Source: Cyanobium sp. ATX 6A2
Lineage (GTDB): Bacteria > Cyanobacteriota > Cyanobacteriia > PCC-6307 > Cyanobiaceae
Assembly: GCF_024346355.1 (NCBI RefSeq)
Contig: NZ_JAGQCU010000004.1
Span: forward strand, 1 to 64,000
Direction: 5' to 3'
DNA: 64,000 nt
Below the pieces are notes generated by a model that worked only from the letters and a program-made list of their open reading frames with translations, searched no databases and was not told where the DNA came from. A program made the position numbers and the translations under genes. Shown here in pieces: positions 8,944 through 18,801 of this stretch (positions are counted from its first letter, which is position 1; the number at the start of each line of letters is the position of its first letter).

Positions 8944-9462
8944 TCATTTTTCAGTTGTTATTGTCTCATCAGTCACAAGGCGAGGATTGTCCTGCAAGCA
9001 CCTCCACGCCCAAGGTTGGATGTTGAATGCAAAGGACTTGTAGTGGGCACCCACATTGGAAGCTCTGTAGATGAATCCCCTGGCTTCCAAGCCATTTGCG
9101 ATGCCGTCACTGATATCAAAGTAGTGCGTCGTAGTCTTATCGTTGAGGTACTTTGCCAGCAAGGCTTTCTCGGGAGGGCTGAGATACTTAAATGACTTTC
9201 GCCTTGCCTTGGATTCATTGATCTCAGATATCCATCTCCCGACTTGACGAAGGACAGCCGACAATCCATTGCCCAGGAGAAGGGCCGAGCTTAAAACAAA
9301 TGCTCCTCCGAGCCATCCGCGAAATTTAGAGACAAAGGCATGAAGCCCCAGCTTGGTGAGAGCGCTTTCTGGTAAAAGTGCCAGTACGCCAGTTCCCAGC
9401 AAGATGCCCAGAAGTGTCTGCGGCCTCAGCTTCAGAAGCTCTAGAAACCTTGTCAGATCCAT
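8944..9462 (-). CDS. SieB-like superinfection exclusion membrane protein
   Basis: This 172-residue protein resembles the superinfection exclusion protein B family, inner-membrane proteins that block growth of certain infecting phages. Two hydrophobic segments are visible, about residues 15-31 and 50-68, separated by a short basic loop. A soluble C-terminal part follows with family-like stretches: LSPPEKALLAKYL, THYFDISDGIANGLEARG, IYRASNVG and FNIQPWAW. It is a single gene with its own promoter-like sequence upstream and an attC-like site downstream on the same strand, so it forms a compact cassette. The start ATG gives the expected N-terminus. The phage target cannot be read from sequence. 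Confidence 0.75.
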   Translation of the reverse strand: MDLTRFLELLKLRPQTLLGILLGTGVLALLPESALTKLGLHAFVSKFRGWLGGAFVLSSALLLGNGLSAVLRQVGRWISEINESKARRKSFKYLSPPEKALLAKYLNDKTTTHYFDISDGIANGLEARGFIYRASNVGAHYKSFAFNIQPWAWRCLQDNPRLVTDETITTEK

Positions 9463-9499
9463 TGCATCTACTCAGCCATGCAACCATAACCGGTAGACC

Positions 9500-9528
9500 A
9501 TATAACTAGTTCTTCGATTGTTCCGCAA
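9500..9528 (-). promoter_or_regulatory. Promoter-like TTGCGG-N17-TTATAT for the sieB-like gene
   Basis: The minus strand has TTGCGG (9528-9523), a 17-base spacer and TTATAT (9505-9500), ending 38 bases before the ATG at 9462. Hexamers and spacing fit a sigma-70 type promoter. It lies inside the putative cassette, so the gene would not depend on an external integron promoter. Confidence 0.45.
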
Positions 9529-9555
9529 GCCACTCAATCCGCCTCAACTCTTTCC

Positions 9556-9562
9556 GTATAAC
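9556..9562 (-). other. Integron core-like heptamer at the island edge
   Basis: The minus strand reads GGGGCGTTATACGG here. GTTATAC resembles the GTTRRRY/GTTATGC core, and GCGTTATRCGG is shared with the R' end of the site at 8817-8902. No partner arm is visible in the next 100 bases toward nrdJ, so this is not a full attC. It coincides with the shift from the lower-GC island to high-GC core sequence and may be the crossover point of the first cassette. Confidence 0.3.
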
Positions 9563-9622
9563 GCCCCTTTTCCCTGCGCCCCAAAAACCTTAGAGCCCTT
9601 GGGGCAGTGGCTATCTGCCGTC

Positions 9623-9667
9623 GTCCGGCCCACCGGACCCAGGTGGTTCACGGACCCGTGAACCACC
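9623..9667 (-). terminator. Double hairpin after nrdJ
   Basis: Two perfect inverted repeats follow the nrdJ stop. One is at 9642-9667 (11 bp stem GGTGGTTCACG, 4-base loop). The other is at 9623-9638 (6 bp stem GTCCGG, 4-base loop). A weaker GCCCCAA/TTGGGGC repeat lies at about 9579-9606. There is no U-tract, so an intrinsic terminator is likely but not proven. The hairpins also mark the border with the defence island. Confidence 0.5.
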
Positions 9668-9683
9668 CCCCGCATGCAGCGCT

Positions 9684-12041
9684 TCACCCCTCCGGCTTCG
9701 CCAACGGCAGCAGGCACTTGTCCGAATCACAACCGGCAGGTCCCGCCTCCATCAGTTCGCCGCGGTCGTAGCGGGCCAGGGCTTCGAAGAAGTCCGCCGT
9801 GCGGCGGCGGCCTTCCACCTCCTGGTGCAGCCGTTCGTAGGTGGCCTTGTCGATCGGCTCGAACGGCAGCCGCGGGAAGGTGGCGTTGGCATCGAAGCGG
9901 GCCAGCAGCGCCGCCGAGATGTAGCCGAAGCCCTCCTCGATCGCCTCGTGGATCCTGTGGGCCAGCGGTGCGATCTCGTTTTCGCGGAACTCAATGGTCG
10001 CGCTGGTGTTGTGGGCCGTGTAGTGCTGCTGCACCTGCATGTAGAAGTCAAACTGCGCCAGGGCCGAGAAGTTGTTGATCTCCACCGTGTCGGCACCCGG
10101 CAGGTTCGCCCAGCTCACCTCCGTGGGGATCTCCACCAGCCACTCGCTGCAGCGTGGATCGAACGGATCATCCAGCAGACGGCCCTGTTCGTCCTTATCG
10201 GATTGGCTCGGCACGATCGTGTAGCCGTAATCCAGACACGCCAGCGCCACCGGATCGTTCTTGCGGAAGGTGATGCGGCGGATGAAGCGCTGCGCCTTGG
10301 GCGGATGCCAGCCCGGGCTGGCGCCGGTGAGCAGGCTCTTGGTGCCCGCCGGCTGCACCGTGGTGCAGCGGTTCGGCCGGCGGATGCCGTGGCGGTCGCA
10401 GTATTCCCACACCGCTTCGTGCACGATCCGCTTCCAGCGCTGCAGATAATCGGCCTCCCGCGCCTTGAACGCCCGGCCCTCCTCTGAATCCGGCCGGCCC
10501 GCCTCCCACCAGTTCAGCCACGGCGTGCCGAAGGCATGCACGAAGAAGTCGAACAGGCCGGTGAAGCTCACGCCCACGATCGGATCCCAGGCCCGGCTCT
10601 GGCGGTAGCGCTCCACCTCGAAGTCGTGATTCAGCAGACACGCCACGGCGATCCCGCCGGCGCGGAAGGCATCCTCCTGGGCCTGGAAGTCGGTGGGGTG
10701 GATCTGGTTGAGGTGCACCTCGGCCAGGTTGCAGTGGAAGTCGGCGCCGAGGATCTCGCCGCAGGGATTCAGCCCGTAGCGGCCCAGGCGGTGCTCCAGC
10801 TCGTCGGCCTCCAGGCCCGGGTGGTGCAGCTTGAGCCAGTTCGCCGCCTGCTCGCGGCCCTGGTCGCAGTAGATGCCCACAAACTCCTCGCGCAGCTCAA
10901 GGGTGGGCAGCAGGTCGGCATTGGAGCGGGCGATCGCCTCGGGGGCGAACTGGATCGCGCCCTCGCCGCTCTGAAACTGCTTGATCACCGCCTCCAGCAC
11001 CGTGTCCCAGTTCGGGCGGGTGTGGAACACGCGCGTGTGGTTCGCCATCCGCAGTGCGTCGCGCTCCGGATCGATGCTCCAGTTGCCCGCCCCGTCTTGC
11101 TGCCAGAGGTTGTCTTTCGCTCCAGCGGCTGACGAATCCTCGGCGCAGAACTGGCGCATGCCCGCGCTGCGCCGGATGTTGCCGGCCACGATCGTGACCG
11201 CCGCCTCATCGATCAGCAGGCAACATTCCACCGAGGTGAGCTGCCGCCCCTGGGCCTTGTTGAGAATCTGGGCCACCCGGCCGTAGAGGTCTTTGAGCTT
11301 CACCGGGTTGGCCATGCCGCCGAAGCCCTTCAGGGTTTCGCCCACCGGCCGCACATCGGAGAGATCCACGCTGATCTCGATCGGCGTGCTGGTGTCGAAG
11401 CGCTCGTCGCTGCTCAGCTCCAGCAGCAGCTGGTAGCTGTCCACCCAGCCGCGGCGCGTGTCGCCCACCTTGATCGCCACGCTCTGGCCATCAATGCTGT
11501 GGGTGGTGGCCTGCTGGCGCTGGCCCGCCGGCGTGGCGCCGATGTCGGCCACGCTGGTGATTGCCAGCCGGTTGCGCACCGCCGGCAGCTTCTCGATCAG
11601 CCGCGGCTCGATGATGGCGCCGGTGCCGCAGCCCATCATCGCCAGGTCCATCATCAGCCCGAAGGCTTCCCAGTCCACCAGGTTGGTGGAGGTGCAGTTG
11701 TAGGCGCCGCTGAAGTTGTGGCGCTGCTCGATCCAGGGGGTGCCGCCGATCCACAGCCAGCGCCCCGACGGCAGCGACTTCTGCTGCAGCTGCATGCGCC
11801 GCAGCAGCTCCACCTCCGCCTCGCTCAGCTTGCCCAGCTGGCGCAGGCCCCCCAGGTTGCGCTCCGCCACCTGGCTCCAGCTCTCGCGGCCCGCCTCCTG
11901 GCGGCGCGAATAGGTGCGGTAAAACACCGGGTTCGCCGCCGGCGCCGTGGGCGGGAAGTCGCCCCGTGCCGGAGCCCCGAAGGCCTTCTCCACCGCAGCT
12001 GCTGAGGCCGCTGCTGCTGGTGGCGTGGCGGAGGCGGTCAT
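9684..12041 (-). CDS. nrdJ: Adenosylcobalamin-dependent (class II) ribonucleoside-triphosphate reductase
   Basis: This 785-residue monomeric enzyme reduces ribonucleoside triphosphates to deoxy forms using a radical generated from adenosylcobalamin, and works with or without oxygen. Motifs seen include SGAYNCTSTNL (N-terminal redox cysteine), GNIRRSAG, NPCGEI (thiyl-radical cysteine) and a C-terminal CDSDKC pair that is reduced by thioredoxin. No intein is present. The ATG at 12039-12041 is chosen because the upstream extension is low-complexity and would run into the leader. B12-dependent reductase is usual in marine and related picocyanobacteria, so the cell needs cobalamin or a cobamide it can use. 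The gene stands alone next to the island border. Confidence 0.95.
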   Translation of the reverse strand: MTASATPPAAAASAAAVEKAFGAPARGDFPPTAPAANPVFYRTYSRRQEAGRESWSQVAERNLGGLRQLGKLSEAEVELLRRMQLQQKSLPSGRWLWIGGTPWIEQRHNFSGAYNCTSTNLVDWEAFGLMMDLAMMGCGTGAIIEPRLIEKLPAVRNRLAITSVADIGATPAGQRQQATTHSIDGQSVAIKVGDTRRGWVDSYQLLLELSSDERFDTSTPIEISVDLSDVRPVGETLKGFGGMANPVKLKDLYGRVAQILNKAQGRQLTSVECCLLIDEAAVTIVAGNIRRSAGMRQFCAEDSSAAGAKDNLWQQDGAGNWSIDPERDALRMANHTRVFHTRPNWDTVLEAVIKQFQSGEGAIQFAPEAIARSNADLLPTLELREEFVGIYCDQGREQAANWLKLHHPGLEADELEHRLGRYGLNPCGEILGADFHCNLAEVHLNQIHPTDFQAQEDAFRAGGIAVACLLNHDFEVERYRQSRAWDPIVGVSFTGLFDFFVHAFGTPWLNWWEAGRPDSEEGRAFKAREADYLQRWKRIVHEAVWEYCDRHGIRRPNRCTTVQPAGTKSLLTGASPGWHPPKAQRFIRRITFRKNDPVALACLDYGYTIVPSQSDKDEQGRLLDDPFDPRCSEWLVEIPTEVSWANLPGADTVEINNFSALAQFDFYMQVQQHYTAHNTSATIEFRENEIAPLAHRIHEAIEEGFGYISAALLARFDANATFPRLPFEPIDKATYERLHQEVEGRRRTADFFEALARYDRGELMEAGPAGCDSDKCLLPLAKPEG

Positions 12042-12076
12042 GGGCTGGTGCTCAGGTGTCGGAAACCCTAACGCCA

Positions 12077-12109
12077 CTGGTGGGGTGTGCAAGCGACTCC
12101 TCCCACCAG
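12077..12109 (-). promoter_or_regulatory. Leader hairpin upstream of nrdJ
   Basis: CTGGTGGG (12077-12084) and CCCACCAG (12102-12109) form a perfect 8 bp stem with a 17-base loop, 36 bases upstream of the nrdJ start. It may be a structured leader or a two-way terminator in the short region between nrdJ and the divergent hydroxylase gene. It does not fit the cobalamin riboswitch consensus well. Confidence 0.3.
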
Positions 12110-12169
12110 GCCCAGCGTGGTGCGGGTTCCTTACAGTTTTTTCATCAGCGACCGCCGTTCCCGTCGCCC

Positions 12170-12730
12170 TTGGTTCTCGCCAGCCCACTGGAGATCCTGC
12201 GCTGGGCCGCCCTGTTTGCCCTGGCCCTGCTGGCCTGGACGGCGCTCGCCTATGGCATTCACCGCCTCGCCCATCACAACGTGAGCTGGAACCGGCTGGC
12301 CCTGGCCCACCGCGCCCATCACCACCCGGCCTACCTGCTGCGGCCCCGCCCCCTGCGCTGGCATCACCTGCTGTTCTGGTTCGACACCCCCGCAGAAACG
12401 CTGGATGTGTGGTTCACCCTCACCCTGCCGGCGCTCCTGGTCGCGGCGCTGTTTCCCGCTCAGGGCCCCGTGCTGCTCGGCTGCCATTACCTCTACGAAG
12501 TGCTGCTCAGCGACGGGCGCTTCGATCACAATCCCGCCATCGATGGGCCGATCACCCGCGTGCTGGCCTGCGGCAGCTATCACCTCGAGCACCACCGCAA
12601 CCCGGCTCGGCACTACGGACTGATCCTCACGCTCTGGGACCACGTCTTCGGGTCCGCCGGCTTCGGCCCGGGTCCGGGCTTCCCCATCCCGCCACGCCAG
12701 CCGCTGGACGGCACCGAGGCCTCTGCCTAA
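12170..12730 (+). CDS. Sterol desaturase/fatty acid hydroxylase family membrane di-iron protein
   Basis: The protein (about 186 residues) has the histidine clusters of the membrane-bound di-iron hydroxylase superfamily: HRLAHH, HRAHHH, HYLYE and HLEHHRNPARHYG. Hydrophobic segments lie at about residues 8-25 and 85-105. Members hydroxylate or desaturate lipids, sterols or carotenoids; the substrate here is unknown, and carotenoid hydroxylation is possible in a cyanobacterium. No ATG occurs in frame near the conserved region. The TTG at 12170 is used because it lies just before the first hydrophobic helix, and the true start may differ. It is divergent from nrdJ and followed closely by the adenylate cyclase gene. 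Confidence 0.75.
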   Translation: MVLASPLEILRWAALFALALLAWTALAYGIHRLAHHNVSWNRLALAHRAHHHPAYLLRPRPLRWHHLLFWFDTPAETLDVWFTLTLPALLVAALFPAQGPVLLGCHYLYEVLLSDGRFDHNPAIDGPITRVLACGSYHLEHHRNPARHYGLILTLWDHVFGSAGFGPGPGFPIPPRQPLDGTEASA

Positions 12731-12756
12731 GGTCGGTGGAAGGTTTGGCTTCCAGC

Positions 12757-14493
12757 ATGTTCGAGATCCGCGGCTGGAGGCCGGGACGCTGGCGTATTGC
12801 CCCCACACTCGCGCTGATCTTCACCGTGACGGTGACCACCGCGACGGCCATCAACGGCGTGATGGTGATCACCCAGAGCATGAATGTGGCCCGGGAGAAC
12901 ACCACAAAGCGGCTGCGGGAGACCACACGGGCGCTGGCCGCGCGGATCAATGCCGATGACCTCGCCACGCTTCGCGAGCCCTCCCAGCACGTTGATCCGA
13001 TCTATCTGCGCACCCATGCGCAGATGAAACGAACGCTCGATCATGTGGAAGGTGTGGGGTTCATCTACACTCTCCGCAAGGTGGAGGGCACCCCGCGGGA
13101 TGAGTTCTCCCGCTATGCCTTCGTGGTGGATGGCACGCCCTACGCCAGCGAGGATTACGAGCCGATCGGCTCGGTGATGACCACCAGCCCCAGCACCGAT
13201 GCCCTGCACCGCGTCTGGCAGACGGGCCAGTTCGAGGCCGACCGGGGCTTCGTCACCGACGAGTGGGGCACCTGGCTGTCGGGCTACTACCCCCTGTTCC
13301 GGCGTGACGGCAGCTTCGAGGCCGTGCTGGGGATCGACATCAACTCCGACCATGTGATTGCCGAACGGCAGCGCATCCTGAGCACCCTCTCTCAGGGCTA
13401 CCTGCTCAGCCTGCTGATCATCCTGCCCACCGCCGCCTTCTTCGGTCGACGCATCAGCAGTCCCCTGCGCCGCATCAACGGCCGCCTGCTGGCGGTCTCC
13501 ACACTCGACTTCGACCCCGAACGGAAACCAGAGCCGATCACTGGCCGCTGGGTGCACGAGATCCATGAGATCTCCGACTCGATGGAACGCGTCGAGAGCG
13601 CCCTCGTGGACTTCAGCCGCTACGTTCCCGCCAAGCTCGTGCGCAAGCTGGTGCTCAACGCTGATCAGATCCAGCTCGGTGGCGAGGTGCGCCAGCTGGC
13701 GATCCTGTTCACCGACATCATCGGCTTCACCGAGATCACCGAGAGCCTGGATCCCGAGACGATCCTGGATGCGCTCAACGAGTACTTCAGCGTCATTCAT
13801 GACACCGCCGAATCCACGCAGGGTGTGCTCGACAAGTACATGGGCGATTCGGCCCTGCTCTTCTGGGGAGCCCCCGATTCAATCGAGGATCCCGCCCGCT
13901 GCGCGGTGGAGACCGCCCTCAGTTGTCACCAGCGCCTGGAGGATCTCAATCGCCGCTGGCAGCAGGAGGGCCGGCCCCTGTGCTTCCACACCAGTTTTGG
14001 TCTTGACTATGGCGCGGTGGTGGTGGGCAACATGGGCTCCACCAATCGGGTGAACTACACGATCGTGGGTGACCGTGTGAATCTCTGCAGCCGGGTGGAA
14101 ACCGTGAACCGCCGCTACGGCACACGGATCCTGGCCACCCGCTCCCTGATCACCGCCCTGGGGGAAGACCGGGAGCGGTATGTGATCGTCAAGATCGACG
14201 ACGCCCATCTGCGGGGCATCCACAAGCCGGTGGAACTGTTCGAGATCCGCGGCCGCCGGACTGAACTCGACGCCGAGGAGGTGGCCTTCGCCGCCAGCTT
14301 CGACTCCGCCAGATCCGCCGCTCAGGCCGGACACCACGGCGAGGCGATCCAGCGCATCGATGCGCTGCCCGAACGCTTCCGCCATCTGCCCTATGTGCGG
14401 CAGGCCCTGCGCCTCTGGCGGCAGGGCGACGGGCACCACGGCCCCCCCGAGCCCCTGCCGGGGCTGCCTTCGCGCCGGGATGTGGATCCCTGA
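12757..14493 (+). CDS. Membrane-bound class III adenylate cyclase with periplasmic sensor
   Basis: This 578-residue receptor-type cyclase has a transmembrane helix at about 15-38, a periplasmic sensor of about 165 residues, a second helix (about 208-228), a HAMP-like linker, and a class III cyclase domain from about 305 to 490. The catalytic pattern is intact: FTDIIGF with metal-binding D320, LDKYMGDSALLFW with K360 and D364, and GDRVNLCSRVE near the C-terminus. The lysine favours ATP, so the product is probably cAMP. A helical tail follows. The ATG at 12757 is preceded by GGTGGAAGG. The stop overlaps the start of the SET-domain gene by one base, so the two are probably co-translated. Confidence 0.88.
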   Translation: MFEIRGWRPGRWRIAPTLALIFTVTVTTATAINGVMVITQSMNVARENTTKRLRETTRALAARINADDLATLREPSQHVDPIYLRTHAQMKRTLDHVEGVGFIYTLRKVEGTPRDEFSRYAFVVDGTPYASEDYEPIGSVMTTSPSTDALHRVWQTGQFEADRGFVTDEWGTWLSGYYPLFRRDGSFEAVLGIDINSDHVIAERQRILSTLSQGYLLSLLIILPTAAFFGRRISSPLRRINGRLLAVSTLDFDPERKPEPITGRWVHEIHEISDSMERVESALVDFSRYVPAKLVRKLVLNADQIQLGGEVRQLAILFTDIIGFTEITESLDPETILDALNEYFSVIHDTAESTQGVLDKYMGDSALLFWGAPDSIEDPARCAVETALSCHQRLEDLNRRWQQEGRPLCFHTSFGLDYGAVVVGNMGSTNRVNYTIVGDRVNLCSRVETVNRRYGTRILATRSLITALGEDRERYVIVKIDDAHLRGIHKPVELFEIRGRRTELDAEEVAFAASFDSARSAAQAGHHGEAIQRIDALPERFRHLPYVRQALRLWRQGDGHHGPPEPLPGLPSRRDVDP

Positions 14494-14996
14494 TGGGCCT
14501 GCAGATTCCGTACCGGATCGGTGCCAGCGGCATCCATGGCCAGGGGGTGTTCTCTCTGACTCCACTGGAGCGCGGCAGCCTTCTGTGGCGCTTCGAACCG
14601 GGTTTCGATCGTGCCGTGCGGCTGGAGGGCCTGCCCGAACGGCAATGCCGTGACCTGCTCCACTACGGCTACACCAACCCGCGCCGGCCGGGCTGGGTGA
14701 TCGTCTGCGGTGACAATGCCCGGTTCTGGAACTTTCCCCCGCCCGGAGAGCCCGCCAACGCCGTGCTCTCCCCCCGCACCGTCCAAGGGGAACACCTGGT
14801 GATCGCTGCCCGCAGGATCGAGTCCGGCGAGGAACTGCTGATCGAGCCCGCCTCCGACGCCGACTACGCCCGCAAGCTCAGGCACCTCCTGTCGCCACTG
14901 CCGGTGGCTGCTGCGGCTCACAGCCAGCCCCGGCGGCGGAACATCAGCATCAGCGCCACCGCCAGGGCGACCATCAGCGCCAGCACCGCCCGGTAG
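14493..14996 (+). CDS. SET domain-containing protein
   Basis: This 167-residue protein contains a short bacterial SET domain: [12 protein letters not shown] and ERGSLLWRF at the N-terminus, [14 protein letters not shown] in place of the usual NHSC-type stretch, and EELLIEP near residue 120. Known SET proteins transfer methyl groups to lysines, but several short bacterial ones have no known substrate. The canonical NH and Tyr motifs are only partly visible, so activity is unclear. It starts in a one-base overlap with the adenylate cyclase stop. Its last 79 bases overlap the convergent corA 3' end, and the C-terminal tail after about residue 140 is probably unstructured. Confidence 0.75.
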   Translation: MGLQIPYRIGASGIHGQGVFSLTPLERGSLLWRFEPGFDRAVRLEGLPERQCRDLLHYGYTNPRRPGWVIVCGDNARFWNFPPPGEPANAVLSPRTVQGEHLVIAARRIESGEELLIEPASDADYARKLRHLLSPLPVAAAAHSQPRRRNISISATARATISASTAR

Positions 14997-16003
14997 CCCA
15001 GCCGCCAGGACAGCTCAGGCATGTGCTGGAAGTTCATGCCGTACACCCCGGCGATGAAGGTGAGGGGGATGAAGATCGTGGAGATGATGGTGAGGGTCTT
15101 CATCACCTCGTTCATGCGATTGCTGAGGCTCGAGAGGTAGGTGTCCTGCAGGCTCGCCAGCGTGTCGCGGCAGGTTTCCACCAGGTCGATCACCTGCACC
15201 GCGTGGTCGTGGAGATTGCGCCAGAACACATGCGTCTCGCGCCGGATCAGGCCGCCTTCGCTCGTCATCACCGCTCCCATCACCTCCCGCATCGGCCACA
15301 CCGCCCGCCGCAGCACCAGCAGAGCGCGCTTGAAGTGGTGGATCTCCTCGATCCGCAGATGGTTGGGGTTGTTGAGCACATGATCGTCGAACAGCTCGAT
15401 CTCATCACCGGTCCACTCCACGGCAAGAAAGTAGTGATCGATCACCGCGTCGATCAGGGAGAACGCCAGATAGTCGGCACCCTGCTTCCGCACCCTGCCG
15501 TTGCCGCTGCGGATCCGCGAGCGCACGCTCGTGAACACGTCGCCGTCATCTTCCAGAAACGTGAGCACCCAGTTGGAGCCGAGGATCAGGCTCACGTGCT
15601 CGATCTCCACCTCCCGGGTTGTCTCGTTCACCCCCAGCATCTTCAGCGCCATGAACCCGTAGCTGGGAAACTCCTCCCACTTCGGCCTCTGGGAGGTGTC
15701 GGCGATGTCCTCCCGCGTCATCGGGTGCAGACCGAACAGATCCCCCAGCGTGTCGATCAGGCCCACGTCGTGCACCCCGTTCACGTTCACCCAGGTGACG
15801 CCGTGCGCTCGAAGACGTTCCTGGCAGTCCGCCAGGCTCGCCCCCTCCACCTCATGCAGCCGCTCATGATCGAAGTGGATCAGGTGCAGGCTCGCCTGGT
15901 CCTGCTTGCGCTCCCCCACGAACACCGGTGTGCCGGGCACCAGAAAGGTGGCGGCCTGGCTGGACGGGCGCCGGGACTGCACGCGGATACGGGACGGGGG
16001 CAT
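14918..16003 (-). CDS. corA: CorA-type magnesium/cobalt channel
   Basis: This 361-residue protein is a CorA family divalent cation channel of the inner membrane. A long cytoplasmic N-terminal domain is followed by the stalk helix, a first transmembrane helix ending in the selectivity motif YGMNF, the short loop MPELSW, and a second helix with a basic tail (RRRGWL). It normally imports Mg2+ as a pentamer. The ATG at 16001-16003 is chosen over an upstream frame extension because the extension would overlap the divergent prfC start and looks non-coding. The gap to prfC is about 50 bases, so promoters must be compact. Confidence 0.92.
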   Translation of the reverse strand: MPPSRIRVQSRRPSSQAATFLVPGTPVFVGERKQDQASLHLIHFDHERLHEVEGASLADCQERLRAHGVTWVNVNGVHDVGLIDTLGDLFGLHPMTREDIADTSQRPKWEEFPSYGFMALKMLGVNETTREVEIEHVSLILGSNWVLTFLEDDGDVFTSVRSRIRSGNGRVRKQGADYLAFSLIDAVIDHYFLAVEWTGDEIELFDDHVLNNPNHLRIEEIHHFKRALLVLRRAVWPMREVMGAVMTSEGGLIRRETHVFWRNLHDHAVQVIDLVETCRDTLASLQDTYLSSLSNRMNEVMKTLTIISTIFIPLTFIAGVYGMNFQHMPELSWRLGYRAVLALMVALAVALMLMFRRRGWL

Positions 16004-16054
16004 GCCGGAGGAGCGACCCAAGACCCCATCCTGGTGGCCTGGCAGGCTGATCCG

Positions 16055-17722
<1,668 letters not shown>

Positions 17723-17802
17723 GCCCGCCGCCGCCGGGATCCATTGCCTCACACCGGTTCTCCGGCCGCGCCAGACTGGCGTGTAACAAACCGTCAAGGA
17801 CG

Positions 17803-18048
17803 ATGCCGGATCCTGTCTGGCTGGTGCGCCCCCGCGCTGATGGGGGCTGGGATTACGTGAGTTTTCAGAGTCAGCCCGGCGTTGAGCCCACGGGCCTCTC
17901 CACCGTGGAGATGCGCGAAGGCAGCCATCTGCCGCCCCAGATGCCGTTGCTCAAGCACCGCCACCAGCTCGATCCCGCCGAGGCCGAGCGCCGCCGGCAG
18001 CGCCTGCAGCGCGAGGGTGGATTCCGTTGCAGCAAGCCCCTCTTCTGA
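17803..18048 (+). CDS. DUF1651 family protein
   Basis: This 81-residue protein matches the DUF1651 pattern of picocyanobacteria: an early WLV, a short beta-rich half, then PQMPLLKHRHQL and a basic helix ending in GGFR. No membrane segment or known catalytic residues are seen and the function is unknown. The ATG follows AAGGACG, a good ribosome-binding sequence. It lies between prfC and a CPP1-like gene on the same strand with its own short upstream gap. Confidence 0.8.
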   Translation: MPDPVWLVRPRADGGWDYVSFQSQPGVEPTGLSTVEMREGSHLPPQMPLLKHRHQLDPAEAERRRQRLQREGGFRCSKPLF

Positions 18049-18111
18049 CCTTGGCTCGATACGCTCTGTCCAGGCAGAGTCTGCTCACAGCCGTCCCGGA
18101 CGCCCCCGCCG

Positions 18112-18801
18112 ATGTCCAACCTCCTCGAACCGCCCTCCGATTCCGGTTCCGACTCAGGAAGTGGGCCCTATGAGCGGCTTGGGGTGACCCCCGAGGCCAG
18201 CTTCGATGCGGTGCAGGCCGCCCGCGAAGCCCGACTCAAGGACGCCGGCGACGACCCCATCGCCCGCTCACGGGTGGAGGCGGCCTACGACGCCGTGCTC
18301 ATGGATCGCCTCAAGGAGCGCCAGCAGGGCCGGGTGAGCACCGCCGCCCGCACGGCCTCCGCCCGCGAGCAGCTCACGCCGGCCTCGCCCTCGCCGCGGC
18401 CCTCCCTGCCGGCCCTGCCCAAGGTGGCCCTGCCCCGCGTCGCCGCACCCTCCCTGGCCGCCCCCAACCTGGTGATGGCCGAGGGCAACGACCGCGCCCT
18501 GGCCCTGGGGGGCTTCGGGGGCCTGTTCGTGCTGCTCCTGCTGGTGCCCTCGGCGCCGGCCGAACTGCTGCTGGCCCTGGGCACCGGCCTGTGCGTGGTG
18601 GTGCTGCAGCGCCGCCGCCGCCGCTTCCTGGCGGCCGTGGGCTGGGGCTTCGGCCTGCTCAGCCTCGGGTTGCTGGTGGGCGGCCTGCTGGTGGGTGCCG
18701 CCTCCTCCACCATCCCTCTGGGCCTCTCCCTCAACCTGGGCCAGCTGCAGAGCCTGCCGGCCCTGCTGCTGCTGCTGCTCGGTGCCCTGCTGGTGGCCTG
18801 A
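18112..18801 (+). CDS. CPP1-like (DUF3353) J-like membrane protein
   Basis: This 229-residue protein has an N-terminal J-like domain (YERLGVTPEASFDAVQAARE, then RSRVEAAYDAVLMDRLKER, residues 18-65) without the HPD motif. A Pro/Ala linker follows, then three to four hydrophobic helices from about residue 130 to the end. The layout is that of cyanobacterial CPP1 proteins, whose plant relative acts as a chaperone-like protein for protochlorophyllide oxidoreductase. The role in cyanobacteria is less certain. The gene ends just one base before the convergent hslO 3' end at 18802. Confidence 0.85.
   Translation: MSNLLEPPSDSGSDSGSGPYERLGVTPEASFDAVQAAREARLKDAGDDPIARSRVEAAYDAVLMDRLKERQQGRVSTAARTASAREQLTPASPSPRPSLPALPKVALPRVAAPSLAAPNLVMAEGNDRALALGGFGGLFVLLLLVPSAPAELLLALGTGLCVVVLQRRRRRFLAAVGWGFGLLSLGLLVGGLLVGAASSTIPLGLSLNLGQLQSLPALLLLLLGALLVA

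Noticed and set aside
9556-9683. attI site next to an integrase at the right edge of the island
   Set aside because: Only a single core-like heptamer is present, the neighbouring gene is nrdJ, and no integrase is encoded nearby. The integron platform, if any, must lie to the left or be lost.
12042-12140. Cobalamin riboswitch upstream of nrdJ
   Set aside because: The region has a stem and a GCCACTG on the plus strand, but the order of conserved boxes does not fit the AdoCbl consensus on either strand. Such switches usually repress B12-independent isozymes rather than the B12-dependent enzyme. Only a leader hairpin is reported.
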